Shown in pieces: positions 1-7,152 of a stretch of 22,615 bases of DNA. Position 1 is the stretch's first letter; each line of letters begins with the position of its first letter. The position numbers and the translations under genes are program-made. The stretch comes from DASRVA01 sp050732935. Lineage in GTDB: Bacteria > Gemmatimonadota > Gemmatimonadetes > JACCXV01 > JAHWKZ01. The stretch is taken from the NCBI GenBank assembly GCA_050732935.1, contig JBOHRW010000205.1, positions 1 through 22,615 of the forward strand. The letters are read 5' to 3'. Below the pieces are notes generated by a model. The model worked only from the letters and a program-made list of their open reading frames with translations, was not told the origin of the DNA and ran no database searches.

Positions 1-149
1 AAGCTCCCCGGATGGGATCCGAGGGCCGGGAGATCGCCTTCTTCCATCCGCTGTTCACCCACGGAGTGCTGGTCGAGGTCGCGGGGCCGCGCGGTGAAGA
101 GACCGGCGATCTGGCCGGTTCGCCCGGGGAGGCTGCAGCCGAAGAGTAG
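1..149 (+). CDS. Methylmalonyl-CoA epimerase-like protein (3' end only)
   Basis: Only the last 48 or so codons are present, read from base 3 to the TAG at 147-149. The visible protein contains REIAFFHPLFTHGVLVEV, which matches the final strand of methylmalonyl-CoA epimerases and related glyoxalase-fold enzymes (the family pattern is roughly vAFlHPk.t.GVLvEl, with the Glu acting as a metal ligand). A short acidic tail follows. Methylmalonyl-CoA epimerase interconverts the R and S forms of methylmalonyl-CoA in propionate metabolism. The gene converges with the SET-domain gene, with only five bases between the stops. Another glyoxalase/VOC family member is possible because the N-terminal metal ligands lie outside the window. 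Confidence 0.66.
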   Translation, partial: APRMGSEGREIAFFHPLFTHGVLVEVAGPRGEETGDLAGSPGEAAAEE

Positions 150-154
150 GGCAG

Positions 155-544
155 TCACAGGCTGCGACTCTCCCTCGGAGTCCGCTCGAACTCAGCGTAG
201 TCGGCCGTCAGCTCCTCTCCCGCCTCAATGTCTCTGGCCGCGTAGTCCGGGCCGTACCGATCCCGCCCGTAGTCCGATCTCAGATTCGAATCCGCGCTGT
301 GGTTGATGAAGCGCGCGTTGTCGAGGCAGACGACGAGCCGCTCGAGGTGGTAGTCCACGTAGCCGAAATGGGCGAACCAGTCCCGGGCGTGCTTCGGGAA
401 GCCCGCGATCGCGGCTGGATCGAGATCCAGATCGAACCCTGGGGAGAATCCCCAGACCTCGACGCCTTTCGGGATGCCTTCGACAGCGAACACGCCGATC
501 CCGTGGATGGAACTCTGGCCCAGCCTGGTCGCGACGCGCAGCAA
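155..544 (-). CDS. Small SET-domain protein (putative lysine methyltransferase)
   Basis: The 129-residue protein has the two signature SET motifs: NARFINHSADSNL at about residues 76-88 (the N-H-S of the AdoMet/lysine pocket) and GEELTADYAEF at about 109-119 with its Tyr. An N-terminal SSIHGIGVFAVEGIPKG segment matches the usual SET opening (g.GlGvfA...I.kG). SET enzymes move a methyl group from S-adenosylmethionine to protein lysines; the bacterial targets of such short stand-alone versions are mostly unknown. There is no Cys-rich post-SET domain. The start is uncertain: the first in-frame start is a TTG at 544 without a clear Shine-Dalgarno, and I see no in-frame ATG. A strong hairpin separates it from the protease gene upstream, so it may have its own transcription or be read through. 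Confidence 0.78.
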   Translation of the reverse strand: MLRVATRLGQSSIHGIGVFAVEGIPKGVEVWGFSPGFDLDLDPAAIAGFPKHARDWFAHFGYVDYHLERLVVCLDNARFINHSADSNLRSDYGRDRYGPDYAARDIEAGEELTADYAEFERTPRESRSL

Positions 545-558
545 GAGATGAGCGCCAG

Positions 559-594
559 AGCCCAGCCCCGCGCCGGGAGCGCGGGGCTAGGGCT
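559..594 (-). terminator. Strong GC-rich hairpin after the S8 protease gene
   Basis: A perfect 10-bp inverted repeat, AGCCCCGCGC (564-573) and GCGCGGGGCT (579-588), with a 5-nt loop. It is extended by AGCCC (559-563) pairing with GGGCT (590-594) across a single bulged A at 589. It begins about 31 bases after the protease stop codon in the direction of transcription. No clear T-run follows, so intrinsic termination is likely but not certain; a stabilising 3' hairpin is the alternative. Confidence 0.5.
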
Positions 595-625
595 GCGAAG
601 GGTTGAAGAGCTGGCTACTGCCCGA

Positions 626-2107
626 TCACCACTGGGCGGCCTCGAACGCATTGATGCGTCCGGCCCCATGAGTGAGCCTAATCCCGACGCGGCTGTCGGC
701 TGTCTGCTCCAGCTGCTCGCGAAGATCCCCCTCACTCTGACTTCCGCCAGTCTCGGCATCGATCAACGCCAGGACACCGGCGGCGTGAGGGGCCGCCTGG
801 CTCGTCCCCACGACCAGGACATACGAGCCGAAGCCGCACGAGAAGGGCAGGTCGACCTGGAGCGGCGAGCAGGCGCCGATCACGAAATCCAGCGAGTTGC
901 CGGAAATGAAGTCCCCGCCCGGAGCGGCTACCGTGATGGGCTCGCCGAAGTTGGAATAGCTCGCCAGACGGTTGAACTGTGTCTGGTTGATCGGTCCGAC
1001 CGCGCTGACCCTCACGATGTCGGGATGGGTCTGGCCGGGGACCAGGATGTTGTTGACAGCGCTTGGATGGGTCTGGTCTCTCGGAAACAGTCTCCGACCG
1101 TCGTTGCCAGCCGAGTTGACGACCGCGATGTTGGCGTCGATCGCCACGCCCACGGCGTCCCCGACCGCATCGATCAGCGGCTGGAAGGCAGGAATGTCAG
1201 GCACGCCGCCCGGCACCCCGATGCTCATGTTGATCACGTCGACCGGCAGGCTCGCGGCGTACAGAAGCCCGTCGATGACGTCGCTGAAGGAGCCCGAGCC
1301 CCTGCAGTTCAGGACCTTGACGGCCACGAGCGTCCCGTTGGGAGCCACGCTGGCGGCGCCGATGTTGTTGGAAGTCACGATGCTGGCCACGTGCGTGCCG
1401 TGGAAGTTGAAGTCGCGGAAGTCGGTCTGGTCGGCCGCCGGGCAGCTCGGATCGCCACCGGTGTTGATCACGCTCTGGCTCCGCGCCAGGTCGACGTTCC
1501 CCTCCATGTCGAGATGTTCAGGGGTGATCCCGGAGTCCAGAATCGCCACCTCGATCGACGGATCGCCCGTCTGAACCGCGAACGCATCGTCGACCTGGAT
1601 GAGCTTCATGTTCCACTGGAAGATGTGCCAGAACACCGCGTCGGTCGGGTCGGTGACCGTGCTCGGGACCGCGACCTGGCTCTGGTCGACCTCCAAAAGC
1701 TCCACGTGGGTGGGCGTAGGAATCCACGGCACGACGACATCGCGGGTCACGCTCTGTACACCGGGGACCCTGGCGAGCGCGGCCGCTTCGGCCTCGCTGA
1801 TTCCGCGCACCAGTGCGCGGCCGATCTGGGGCCACTCGCGTGCCACCGAGCCGCCCGTGGACTCCACCGCGTCGACCATCTGCGCGGTCACGAGCCGCCG
1901 TCCGCCGGCCGGCGTGAGGCCCCGGTCGGCGATGGTCACGATGTAGGCGTCGACCTGCCTCGCACCGACGATGCTCGTGGTTCCGGGGATCGGAACACTC
2001 GGTTCATCGGGGGCTACGAGCGGTGCTCCGCTGTCGCTGCATGCCGCGGCCAGGACGGCCAGCAGACCCGCTGCGAGAGAAGCGCGAATCGAAAGGATTC
2101 CTTTCAT
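626..2107 (-). CDS. Secreted S8 family serine peptidase (subtilisin-like), probable lipoprotein
   Basis: The 493-residue protein starts with a basic, hydrophobic signal sequence ending LAVLAAAC, with Cys23 as the likely lipidated residue (the lipobox is imperfect, with Ala at -3). Residues about 50-125 resemble an inhibitor I9-type propeptide (DAYIVTIADRGL, then GVQSVTRDVVV). The catalytic triad is visible: Asp191 in VAILDSGI, His236 in NFHGTHVASIV and Ser436 in GTSQAAPHAAGVLAL. Asn335 in NSAGND is the likely oxyanion residue. The domain is complete and close to usual subtilase size, with no extra C-terminal domains. It would cleave proteins outside the cytoplasm; the substrate is unknown. 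It is a single gene with its own promoter (2234-2262) and a hairpin downstream. The ATG at 2107 is followed directly by the signal peptide, which supports the start. Confidence 0.95.
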   Translation of the reverse strand: MKGILSIRASLAAGLLAVLAAACSDSGAPLVAPDEPSVPIPGTTSIVGARQVDAYIVTIADRGLTPAGGRRLVTAQMVDAVESTGGSVAREWPQIGRALVRGISEAEAAALARVPGVQSVTRDVVVPWIPTPTHVELLEVDQSQVAVPSTVTDPTDAVFWHIFQWNMKLIQVDDAFAVQTGDPSIEVAILDSGITPEHLDMEGNVDLARSQSVINTGGDPSCPAADQTDFRDFNFHGTHVASIVTSNNIGAASVAPNGTLVAVKVLNCRGSGSFSDVIDGLLYAASLPVDVINMSIGVPGGVPDIPAFQPLIDAVGDAVGVAIDANIAVVNSAGNDGRRLFPRDQTHPSAVNNILVPGQTHPDIVRVSAVGPINQTQFNRLASYSNFGEPITVAAPGGDFISGNSLDFVIGACSPLQVDLPFSCGFGSYVLVVGTSQAAPHAAGVLALIDAETGGSQSEGDLREQLEQTADSRVGIRLTHGAGRINAFEAAQW

Positions 2108-2233
2108 TTCTCGACTCCCGGATGGGGTTTGGAACAGCAGCCGTCATCAGGACGCATGCATTTTGGCGAACGGGTGGCCTGGGGGCTATCTCCTGCCACC
2201 GCGGAGCCGGTCGCACGAAACAGCGGATGTAGT

Positions 2234-2262
2234 AATCAAATGCTTTGTACGAAGCTTGTCAA
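2234..2262 (-). promoter_or_regulatory. Sigma70-type promoter for the S8 protease gene
   Basis: On the minus strand a perfect -35 box TTGACA (2262-2257) is followed by a 17-nt spacer and TTGATT (2239-2234), a poor -10 with three of six consensus bases. The predicted transcript would start near 2227, giving a leader of about 120 nt before the ATG at 2107. The surrounding bases are clearly more AT-rich than the coding sequence. The -35 and spacing are convincing; the weak -10 lowers confidence. Confidence 0.5.
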
Positions 2263-2266
2263 GGCC

Positions 2267-2290
2267 GGGCGGACCCGGTAGGGTCGGCCC
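2267..2290 (-). terminator. Hairpin immediately after clpB
   Basis: GGGC-G-GACCC (2267-2276) and GGGTC-G-GCCC (2281-2290) form a nine-pair stem with one mismatch around a four-base loop. The stem starts at the base next to the clpB stop codon and ends just before the -35 box of the next promoter. There is no T-tract, so its role as an intrinsic terminator is a guess from position and strength. Confidence 0.35.
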
Positions 2291-4957
2291 TCAGCCCTGA
2301 TCCCGAGACGACAAGGTCCCGCTCGCGACGCTCTCGGCCACGGGCGCCTTCTGGGCGGACTCCTCCACGTCGATCTCGGCCCGCCGAAACTCGAGCTTTT
2401 CGCCGTCGGCCCGAAGATCCACGAAGACGAGGTCCCCCTCCGCGAGCGTCCCTTCGAGGAGCTCGAGCGCCAGCGGGTTCATGAGCTCCGTCTGGATCAC
2501 CCGCTTCAGGGGCCGCGCCCCGTAGACCGGGTCGAAGCCCTGCTCGGCGAGGTAGGCCTTGGCTTGGTCGGTGAGCTCGACCGACAGCCCGCGGCCGGCA
2601 AGCACCCGCTCCAGCCGGCCCAGCTGCACGTCCACGATGGCCCGCAGATCCTCGGGCGTCAGCCGGTGAAAGATCACCACCTCGTCGACGCGGTTCAGGA
2701 ACTCGGGTCGGAACCGCTCGCGGAGGGCGTCCATCACCCTGTTCCGCATCAGCGTCTCGTCCTGCTCCTCGCTGATGTACTGGCTCCCGACGTTCGAGGT
2801 CATGATGACGACGCTGTTGGTGAAGTCGACCGTCCGACCCTGACCGTCGGTGAGCCGGCCGTCGTCCAGCACCTGCAGCAGGATGTTGAACACCTCGGGG
2901 TGGGCCTTCTCGATCTCGTCCAGCAGCAGCACCGCGTACGGCCGTCGCCGGACCGCTTCGGTCAGCTGGCCGCCCTCCTCGTAGCCCACGTAGCCCGGTG
3001 GGGCGCCGATCAGCCGCGCCACGGCATGGCGTTCCATGTACTCCGACATGTCGATCCGCACCATGGCGTCCTCGTCGTCGAACAGGAACTCGGCCAGGGC
3101 GCGCGCGAGCTCGGTCTTGCCGACCCCCGTCGGCCCCAGGAAGAGGAAGCTCCCGATCGGCCGGTTCGGGTCCTGGAGGCCCGCCCGCGCCCGGCGTACG
3201 GCGTCGGCCACGGCGCGGATCGCCTCGTCCTGGCTCACCACCCGACGGTGAAGACGATCCTCCATGCGGAGCAGCTTCTCGCGCTCCCCCTCCACCAGGC
3301 GCGAGACCGGGATCCCGGTCCAGTGGGCGACCACCTCGGCGATGTCCTCCTCGTCTACCTCCTCCTTGAGGATCCGCCCCTGGGCCTGGGTCTCGGCCAG
3401 CTCTAGGTCGCGCTCCCGGAGCTCCTTCTCCAGCTCGACCTGCGTCCCGTACTGGAGCTCGGCCGCCTTGCCCAGATCGCCAACCCGCCGCGCCTGCTCG
3501 GCGGCCGCCTTGGTGTTCTCGATTCGCTCCTTCAGCTCGCGGATGGCCTGGATCTCCGCCTTCTCCTCCTGCCATCGGGCGCGCAGCGCGTCCGCCTCCT
3601 CGCGCAGGTCGGCCAGCTCCTGCTCGATCCTTTCCAGGCGATCCTGCGCGGCCGGGTCGTCCTCCTTCGAGAGCGCCCGCCTCTCGATCTCGAGCTGGGT
3701 GATCCGGCGCTCGATGACGTCGATCTCGATCGGCATCGAGTCGATCTCCATGCGCAGGCGCGATGCCGCCTCGTCGACCAGGTCGATCGCCTTGTCGGGC
3801 AGGAACCGATCGCCGATGTAGCGGTCGGCCAGGGTGGCCGCGGCCACCAGCGCGCCGTCGGTGATGCGGACCCCGTGATGGACCTCGTAGCGCTCCTTCA
3901 GCCCTCTCAGGATCGCGATCGTGTCCTCGACCGAGGGCTCTCCGACGAAGACCGGCTGGAAGCGACGCTCGAGGGCGGCGTCCTTCTCGATGTGCTTCCG
4001 GTATTCGTCGAGCGTCGTGGCGCCGATCATCCTGAGCTCCCCGCGGGCCAGCGGCGGCTTGATCATGTTCGAGGCGTCGACCGCCCCCTCCGCCCCGCCG
4101 GCGCCGACCAGCGTGTGGAGCTCGTCGATGAAGGTGACGATCTCCCCCTCGGACTCGGTGATCTCCTTGAGGACGGCCTTGAACCGTTCCTCGAACTCCC
4201 CGCGGTACTTGGCCCCGGCCACCATCGCTCCGACGTCGAGCTGGATCAGCCGCTTGTCCTGGAGGCTCTCCGGGACGTCCCCGGCCACGATCCGCTGGGC
4301 CAGCCCTTCGACGATCGCCGTCTTCCCCACGCCGGGCTCCCCGATCAGCACCGGGTTGTTCTTCGTCCTCCGCGCCAGGACCTGCATCGTGCGCCGGATC
4401 TCCTCGTCGCGCCCGATCACCGGATCCAGCTTGCCGCGGCGGGCGAGCTGGACCAGGTCGCGGCCGTAGCGCTCCAGCGCCTGGTACTTGTCCTCGGGAT
4501 TGGGATCGGTCACGCGCTGGCTGCCGCGCACCTCGCGCAGGATCCTGAGGACGTCGTCGCGACCGACTCCGGCCGTCTTCAGAATCTGACCCAGCGCGCC
4601 GATGCCGGTGTCGACCCAGGCCAGCAGGACGTGCTCGATCGACGTGTACTCGTCCTGCAGCTCGTCGCGGGCGGACTCCGCGCGGTCGATGAGCCGCGAG
4701 AGCTCGCGCCCGACCCGCGGCTCGGACCCGCCCGACACCCTGGCCAGCTTCCCGACCGCGTCGTCGATGCGGCGGACGGTCGAGGCGGTCTCCACGCCGA
4801 GCCGCCCCAGCAGGGTCGGCAGGAGCCCGCTTTCCTGGCCAAGGAGCGCCTGCGCCAGATGCTCGCTCGCGATCTCGGGATTGCCGTTCTTCCGCGCCTC
4901 GCTCTGGGCGGCGACGAAGGCCTCCTGAAGGCGCTGGGTCAGGCGATCGAGCTGCAT
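2291..4957 (-). CDS. clpB: ClpB protein disaggregase (Hsp100 AAA+ ATPase)
   Basis: This 888-residue protein is a full ClpB. It has a Clp N domain (about 1-145), a first AAA+ module with Walker A GEPGVGKT (206-213) and Walker B VTFIDELHT (about 274-282), and a long charged coiled-coil M domain (about 405-530). A second AAA+ module follows with GPTGVGKT (608-615) and VLLLDEIEKAHP (about 677-688), then the D2 C-terminal domain and a short acidic tail. ClpB threads aggregated proteins through a hexameric ring together with DnaK. I chose the ATG at 4957, which begins MQLDRLTQRL as in the family and follows a GGTAAGGTAG purine stretch. The frame is open upstream, but that sequence is not ClpB-like. 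No dnaK or grpE lies nearby, and I saw no CIRCE element upstream. A small peculiarity is D-A-S-N-M-I-K-P-P where D-A-G-N-M-L-K-P-A is usual. Confidence 0.98.
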   Translation of the reverse strand: MQLDRLTQRLQEAFVAAQSEARKNGNPEIASEHLAQALLGQESGLLPTLLGRLGVETASTVRRIDDAVGKLARVSGGSEPRVGRELSRLIDRAESARDELQDEYTSIEHVLLAWVDTGIGALGQILKTAGVGRDDVLRILREVRGSQRVTDPNPEDKYQALERYGRDLVQLARRGKLDPVIGRDEEIRRTMQVLARRTKNNPVLIGEPGVGKTAIVEGLAQRIVAGDVPESLQDKRLIQLDVGAMVAGAKYRGEFEERFKAVLKEITESEGEIVTFIDELHTLVGAGGAEGAVDASNMIKPPLARGELRMIGATTLDEYRKHIEKDAALERRFQPVFVGEPSVEDTIAILRGLKERYEVHHGVRITDGALVAAATLADRYIGDRFLPDKAIDLVDEAASRLRMEIDSMPIEIDVIERRITQLEIERRALSKEDDPAAQDRLERIEQELADLREEADALRARWQEEKAEIQAIRELKERIENTKAAAEQARRVGDLGKAAELQYGTQVELEKELRERDLELAETQAQGRILKEEVDEEDIAEVVAHWTGIPVSRLVEGEREKLLRMEDRLHRRVVSQDEAIRAVADAVRRARAGLQDPNRPIGSFLFLGPTGVGKTELARALAEFLFDDEDAMVRIDMSEYMERHAVARLIGAPPGYVGYEEGGQLTEAVRRRPYAVLLLDEIEKAHPEVFNILLQVLDDGRLTDGQGRTVDFTNSVVIMTSNVGSQYISEEQDETLMRNRVMDALRERFRPEFLNRVDEVVIFHRLTPEDLRAIVDVQLGRLERVLAGRGLSVELTDQAKAYLAEQGFDPVYGARPLKRVIQTELMNPLALELLEGTLAEGDLVFVDLRADGEKLEFRRAEIDVEESAQKAPVAESVASGTLSSRDQG

Positions 4958-5088
4958 GGCTTCTACCTTACCCGGCGGCCGGCCGGCGGGCAAACCCCGG
5001 CCTACGGGGGGCGGGGTCGCGATCCCGAGGGCGTCTTGCGTATATTCCACCCGCTTTGCCACTCTTCTCGCCCGCCGGGGCAACGTGT

Positions 5089-5120
5089 CTTACAGCGCGA
5101 CGCTCCAGCGCGTGTATAAT
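5089..5120 (+). promoter_or_regulatory. Probable promoter of the DUF948/YtxH/PLC cluster
   Basis: A perfect -10 hexamer TATAAT sits at 5115-5120 in the divergent space between clpB and the DUF948-like gene. The best -35 candidate is CTTACA at 5089-5094 with a long 20-nt spacer, so the -35 is doubtful. Transcription would begin near 5127, about 35 nt before the ATG at 5162. The Shine-Dalgarno GGAGG at 5150-5154 lies seven bases before that ATG. Confidence 0.45.
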
Positions 5121-5161
5121 TGTGCGCTTGTCTCCGATCTCTTCTTCTCGGAGGGGGAGGA

Positions 5162-5602
5162 ATGGCGGAGGCATCGAGAGTCGCAGGGCGGATCTCCAGC
5201 CGGAAGGGTCTCATGGAATACGCGCTCTGGAATACCATCGCGCTCTGCGTCATCGCCGGGTTCTTCCTGATCCTCACCCTGGTGCTGATCTTCGTCGGGA
5301 TTCCCGTGGCGCTGGACGTGAAGCGCTCGGCCCGACACATGAAGGGCACGCTGGACGAGGTCCGGATGAAGGTCGACCCGATCCTCTTCCGCGCCCAGAC
5401 GGTGGCCGACGACATCCAGGAGATGTCCGCCACCGCCAAGCGGGAGGTCGACCGGGTGGGCTCCTCCGTGGACCGCGTCAGCAAACGGATCGACGATCTG
5501 GCGGCGCTGGTCGAGGTGGTCCAGAGCGAGCTGCAGAAGCCGCTGCTCAAGTCGGTGGCGACCCTCTCGGGTGCGAGGCGGTTTCTGTCGCGCTACTGGT
5601 AG
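5162..5602 (+). CDS. DUF948-like membrane protein with coiled coil
   Basis: The protein is 146 residues long. After a short N-terminal stretch it has one strongly hydrophobic membrane segment (about residues 23-48, including CVIAGFFLILTLVLIFVGI). A charged helical region with heptad character follows (VKRSARHMKGTLDEVRMKV, then the AKREVDRVGSSVDRVSKRI region). This layout matches DUF948 general-stress proteins, single-pass proteins with a long amphipathic helix and no known enzymatic role. The ATG at 5162 has GGAGG seven bases upstream; a second in-frame ATG at 5213 would still keep the membrane segment. The next gene encodes a YtxH-like protein, a pairing that recurs in several bacterial groups and suggests a shared envelope or stress function. 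Confidence 0.75.
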   Translation: MAEASRVAGRISSRKGLMEYALWNTIALCVIAGFFLILTLVLIFVGIPVALDVKRSARHMKGTLDEVRMKVDPILFRAQTVADDIQEMSATAKREVDRVGSSVDRVSKRIDDLAALVEVVQSELQKPLLKSVATLSGARRFLSRYW

Positions 5603-5641
5603 GCGGCGGGGATCGATGTCGGAGTTCGAGATGTTGATGAG

Positions 5642-5664
5642 AGGTCGCGGGCTTTCAGCGACCT
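5642..5664 (+). repeat. Inverted repeat in the DUF948-ytxH spacer
   Basis: AGGTCGC (5642-5648) and GCGACCT (5658-5664) form a perfect seven-pair stem with a nine-base loop. It lies 23 bases before the YtxH-like start codon and just upstream of its AGGAGG ribosome-binding site. It could tune read-through or translation between the two genes, or be incidental in GC-rich DNA. Confidence 0.3.
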
Positions 5665-5686
5665 GCGAGATGACAGGAGGAGAGTC

Positions 5687-6049
5687 ATGAGCCAGCGAGA
5701 CACCGGAGCCGTCGATTTTTCGGCGGTGTTCGTGCTGGGCGCGCTGTTGGGAGCGGGGGTGGCCTTGCTCCTGGCGCCCCAGGCGGGCCCCGACCTGCGC
5801 AAGGACGTGCGCAAGAGGGGCAAGCGCATCCGGAAGGATGCGGGCAAGCAGTTCGGGAAGGCGGCCGGGTCGATCCGCGAGAGCGGGAGCGAGTGGAGGG
5901 ATGAAGCCGGGGATCGTCTGGAAGAGCTCGGCGAGGAGATCTCCGCGGCCGTCGAGGAAGGCGTGCGCTCGATCCGCGAGACGGCCGCCGAGGAGCTCAA
6001 GGGAATCGAGAAGCGCCTGAACCGCAGAAAGCGGGGCCTATTCCGCTGA
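5687..6049 (+). CDS. YtxH domain-containing protein
   Basis: The 120-residue protein has an N-terminal hydrophobic segment, FVLGALLGAGVALLLAPQAG (about residues 15-34), the hallmark of YtxH proteins (G-a-l-x-G-a-a-x-a-L-L-x-A-P-x-x-G). A basic then alternating-charge helical tail without further membrane segments follows. Members are small membrane-anchored proteins linked to general stress in Bacillus; their molecular role is unknown. The start is well supported: ACAGGAGGAGAG ends four bases before the ATG. The gene is 84 bases after the DUF948-like gene and 14 bases before the phospholipase-like gene, so the three are probably co-transcribed. Confidence 0.8.
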   Translation: MSQRDTGAVDFSAVFVLGALLGAGVALLLAPQAGPDLRKDVRKRGKRIRKDAGKQFGKAAGSIRESGSEWRDEAGDRLEELGEEISAAVEEGVRSIRETAAEELKGIEKRLNRRKRGLFR

Positions 6050-6063
6050 TCCCGCTTCTCGCC

Positions 6064-7092
6064 ATGATCGGCGTTGCGCTCGCGCTCCTGCTCGCTACCC
6101 CCGAGGCGGCCTGGGCGTGGGGTCCGCCTACGCACGCCTTCATAGGCTCGCGGATCCTGGAGAACCTGGCGGTCCTGCCGGTCCTGGTCCGCGAGCTGCT
6201 GAAGGCGTATCCCTGGCAGTACCTCTACGGGAGCCTGGCGGCGGACATTGCCCTAGGCCAGCGCTACCTCCCCTACACCCGGCATTGCCACAACTGGGAG
6301 GTCGGGTTCACCATCCTGGACCACTCGGAGACCCCGTCCCAGAAGGCCTTCGGGCTTGGCTATCTCAGCCATCTCGCGGCCGATACGATCGCCCACAACG
6401 TCTTCGTCCCCCGGCAGCTCGCCGCGACGCCCTACGCCACGCGGCTGGGACACACCTACTGGGAATACCGCTTCGACTCCGAGACGGGGGACGAGTTCCT
6501 GCGACTGGCGCGGGAGATCGTGACGAGCGATCACGAAGAGGCCGACGACCTGCTCGAGCGGGTCATCACGCAGGCCTTCTTCTCCTTCCAGACCAACAAG
6601 CGGATCTACCAGCAGATCATCCACCTCTCGAACCAGGAGCGGTGGAACACCCTATGGGTGCGGATGGCCGATCGCTCCCGCTGGGACCTGCCGCCCGAGC
6701 GGGTGGACCGCCTCTCCCGCCTGTCGATCGCCTACGTGGAGGACGTGCTGCGGCTGGGCGCGGAGAGCCTCTCCCAGCGGATGGACCCGATCGGCAGCGA
6801 GCGGCTGGCGCTCGCCAAGAAGCTGCGCCGGCAATCGTTCCGGACGGCGCGGCGTGAAGTCGGCCGCGAGCTGGCTGCCGGGCCCCTCACTTCGATCTCG
6901 ATGGAGGACGCCGCGCGCCTCGTGAAGTCGCGTCCGATCCCGCCCCAGGAGATGGAGATGCTCGCGACGGTCTTCTTCCCCGATCCCGGCTGGCCGGCGC
7001 GTTCCGCGGAGGGAAACGGCCACGATGCGGAGAGCGAGAGCGACTTCTGGGCCGCTTTCAGCGGCGTTCCCGTCATGCCGGCGGGGCGCTAG
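6064..7092 (+). CDS. Secreted zinc-dependent phospholipase C-like protein
   Basis: The 342-residue protein begins with a short hydrophobic signal peptide ending A-W-A before Trp19. In zinc-dependent phospholipase C and S1/P1 nuclease relatives the mature N-terminal Trp is itself a zinc ligand, so cleavage here would create that terminus. Further likely ligands follow in family order: His24 in WGPPTHAFIG, Asp61 in GSLAADI, the RHCHNW segment (His74/His76), and His103, Asp107 and His111 in GYLSHLAADTIAHNVFVP. His130 and Glu134 in GHTYWEY may also take part. The C-terminal 200 residues are helical, charged and not recognised. It should hydrolyse phosphodiester bonds in lipids or another substrate outside the cytoplasm. 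There is no clear Shine-Dalgarno; translation may be coupled to the YtxH-like gene 14 bases upstream. Confidence 0.8.
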   Translation: MIGVALALLLATPEAAWAWGPPTHAFIGSRILENLAVLPVLVRELLKAYPWQYLYGSLAADIALGQRYLPYTRHCHNWEVGFTILDHSETPSQKAFGLGYLSHLAADTIAHNVFVPRQLAATPYATRLGHTYWEYRFDSETGDEFLRLAREIVTSDHEEADDLLERVITQAFFSFQTNKRIYQQIIHLSNQERWNTLWVRMADRSRWDLPPERVDRLSRLSIAYVEDVLRLGAESLSQRMDPIGSERLALAKKLRRQSFRTARREVGRELAAGPLTSISMEDAARLVKSRPIPPQEMEMLATVFFPDPGWPARSAEGNGHDAESESDFWAAFSGVPVMPAGR

Positions 7093-7111
7093 CGCTCGAC
7101 GGGCACGGCCA

Positions 7112-7148
7112 GGGCGACGGCGGCACGGCCGAGCCAGGGGCGTCGCCC
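7112..7148. terminator. Inverted repeat between convergent genes
   Basis: GGGCGACG (7112-7119) and CGTCGCCC (7141-7148) are perfectly complementary, with a 21-base loop. They sit in the 60-base space between the stop of the phospholipase-like gene (+) and the stop of gatB (-). A bidirectional terminator is plausible from location. The long loop and lack of T-runs make this weak. Confidence 0.3.
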
Positions 7149-7152
7149 GGGT

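Noticed and set aside
299..2281. 660-codon open frame on the plus strand opposite the S8 protease
   Set aside because: High G+C keeps the antisense frame open. Its product is low-complexity, rich in Arg/Asp/Val/His without family motifs, while the minus strand encodes a complete protease with triad and signal peptide.
4958..5161. CIRCE or heat-shock promoter upstream of clpB
   Set aside because: No TTAGCACTC-N9-GAGTGCTAA element is present, and no convincing sigma32-like pair of boxes was found; weak AT-rich matches near 5039-5046 have no properly spaced -35.
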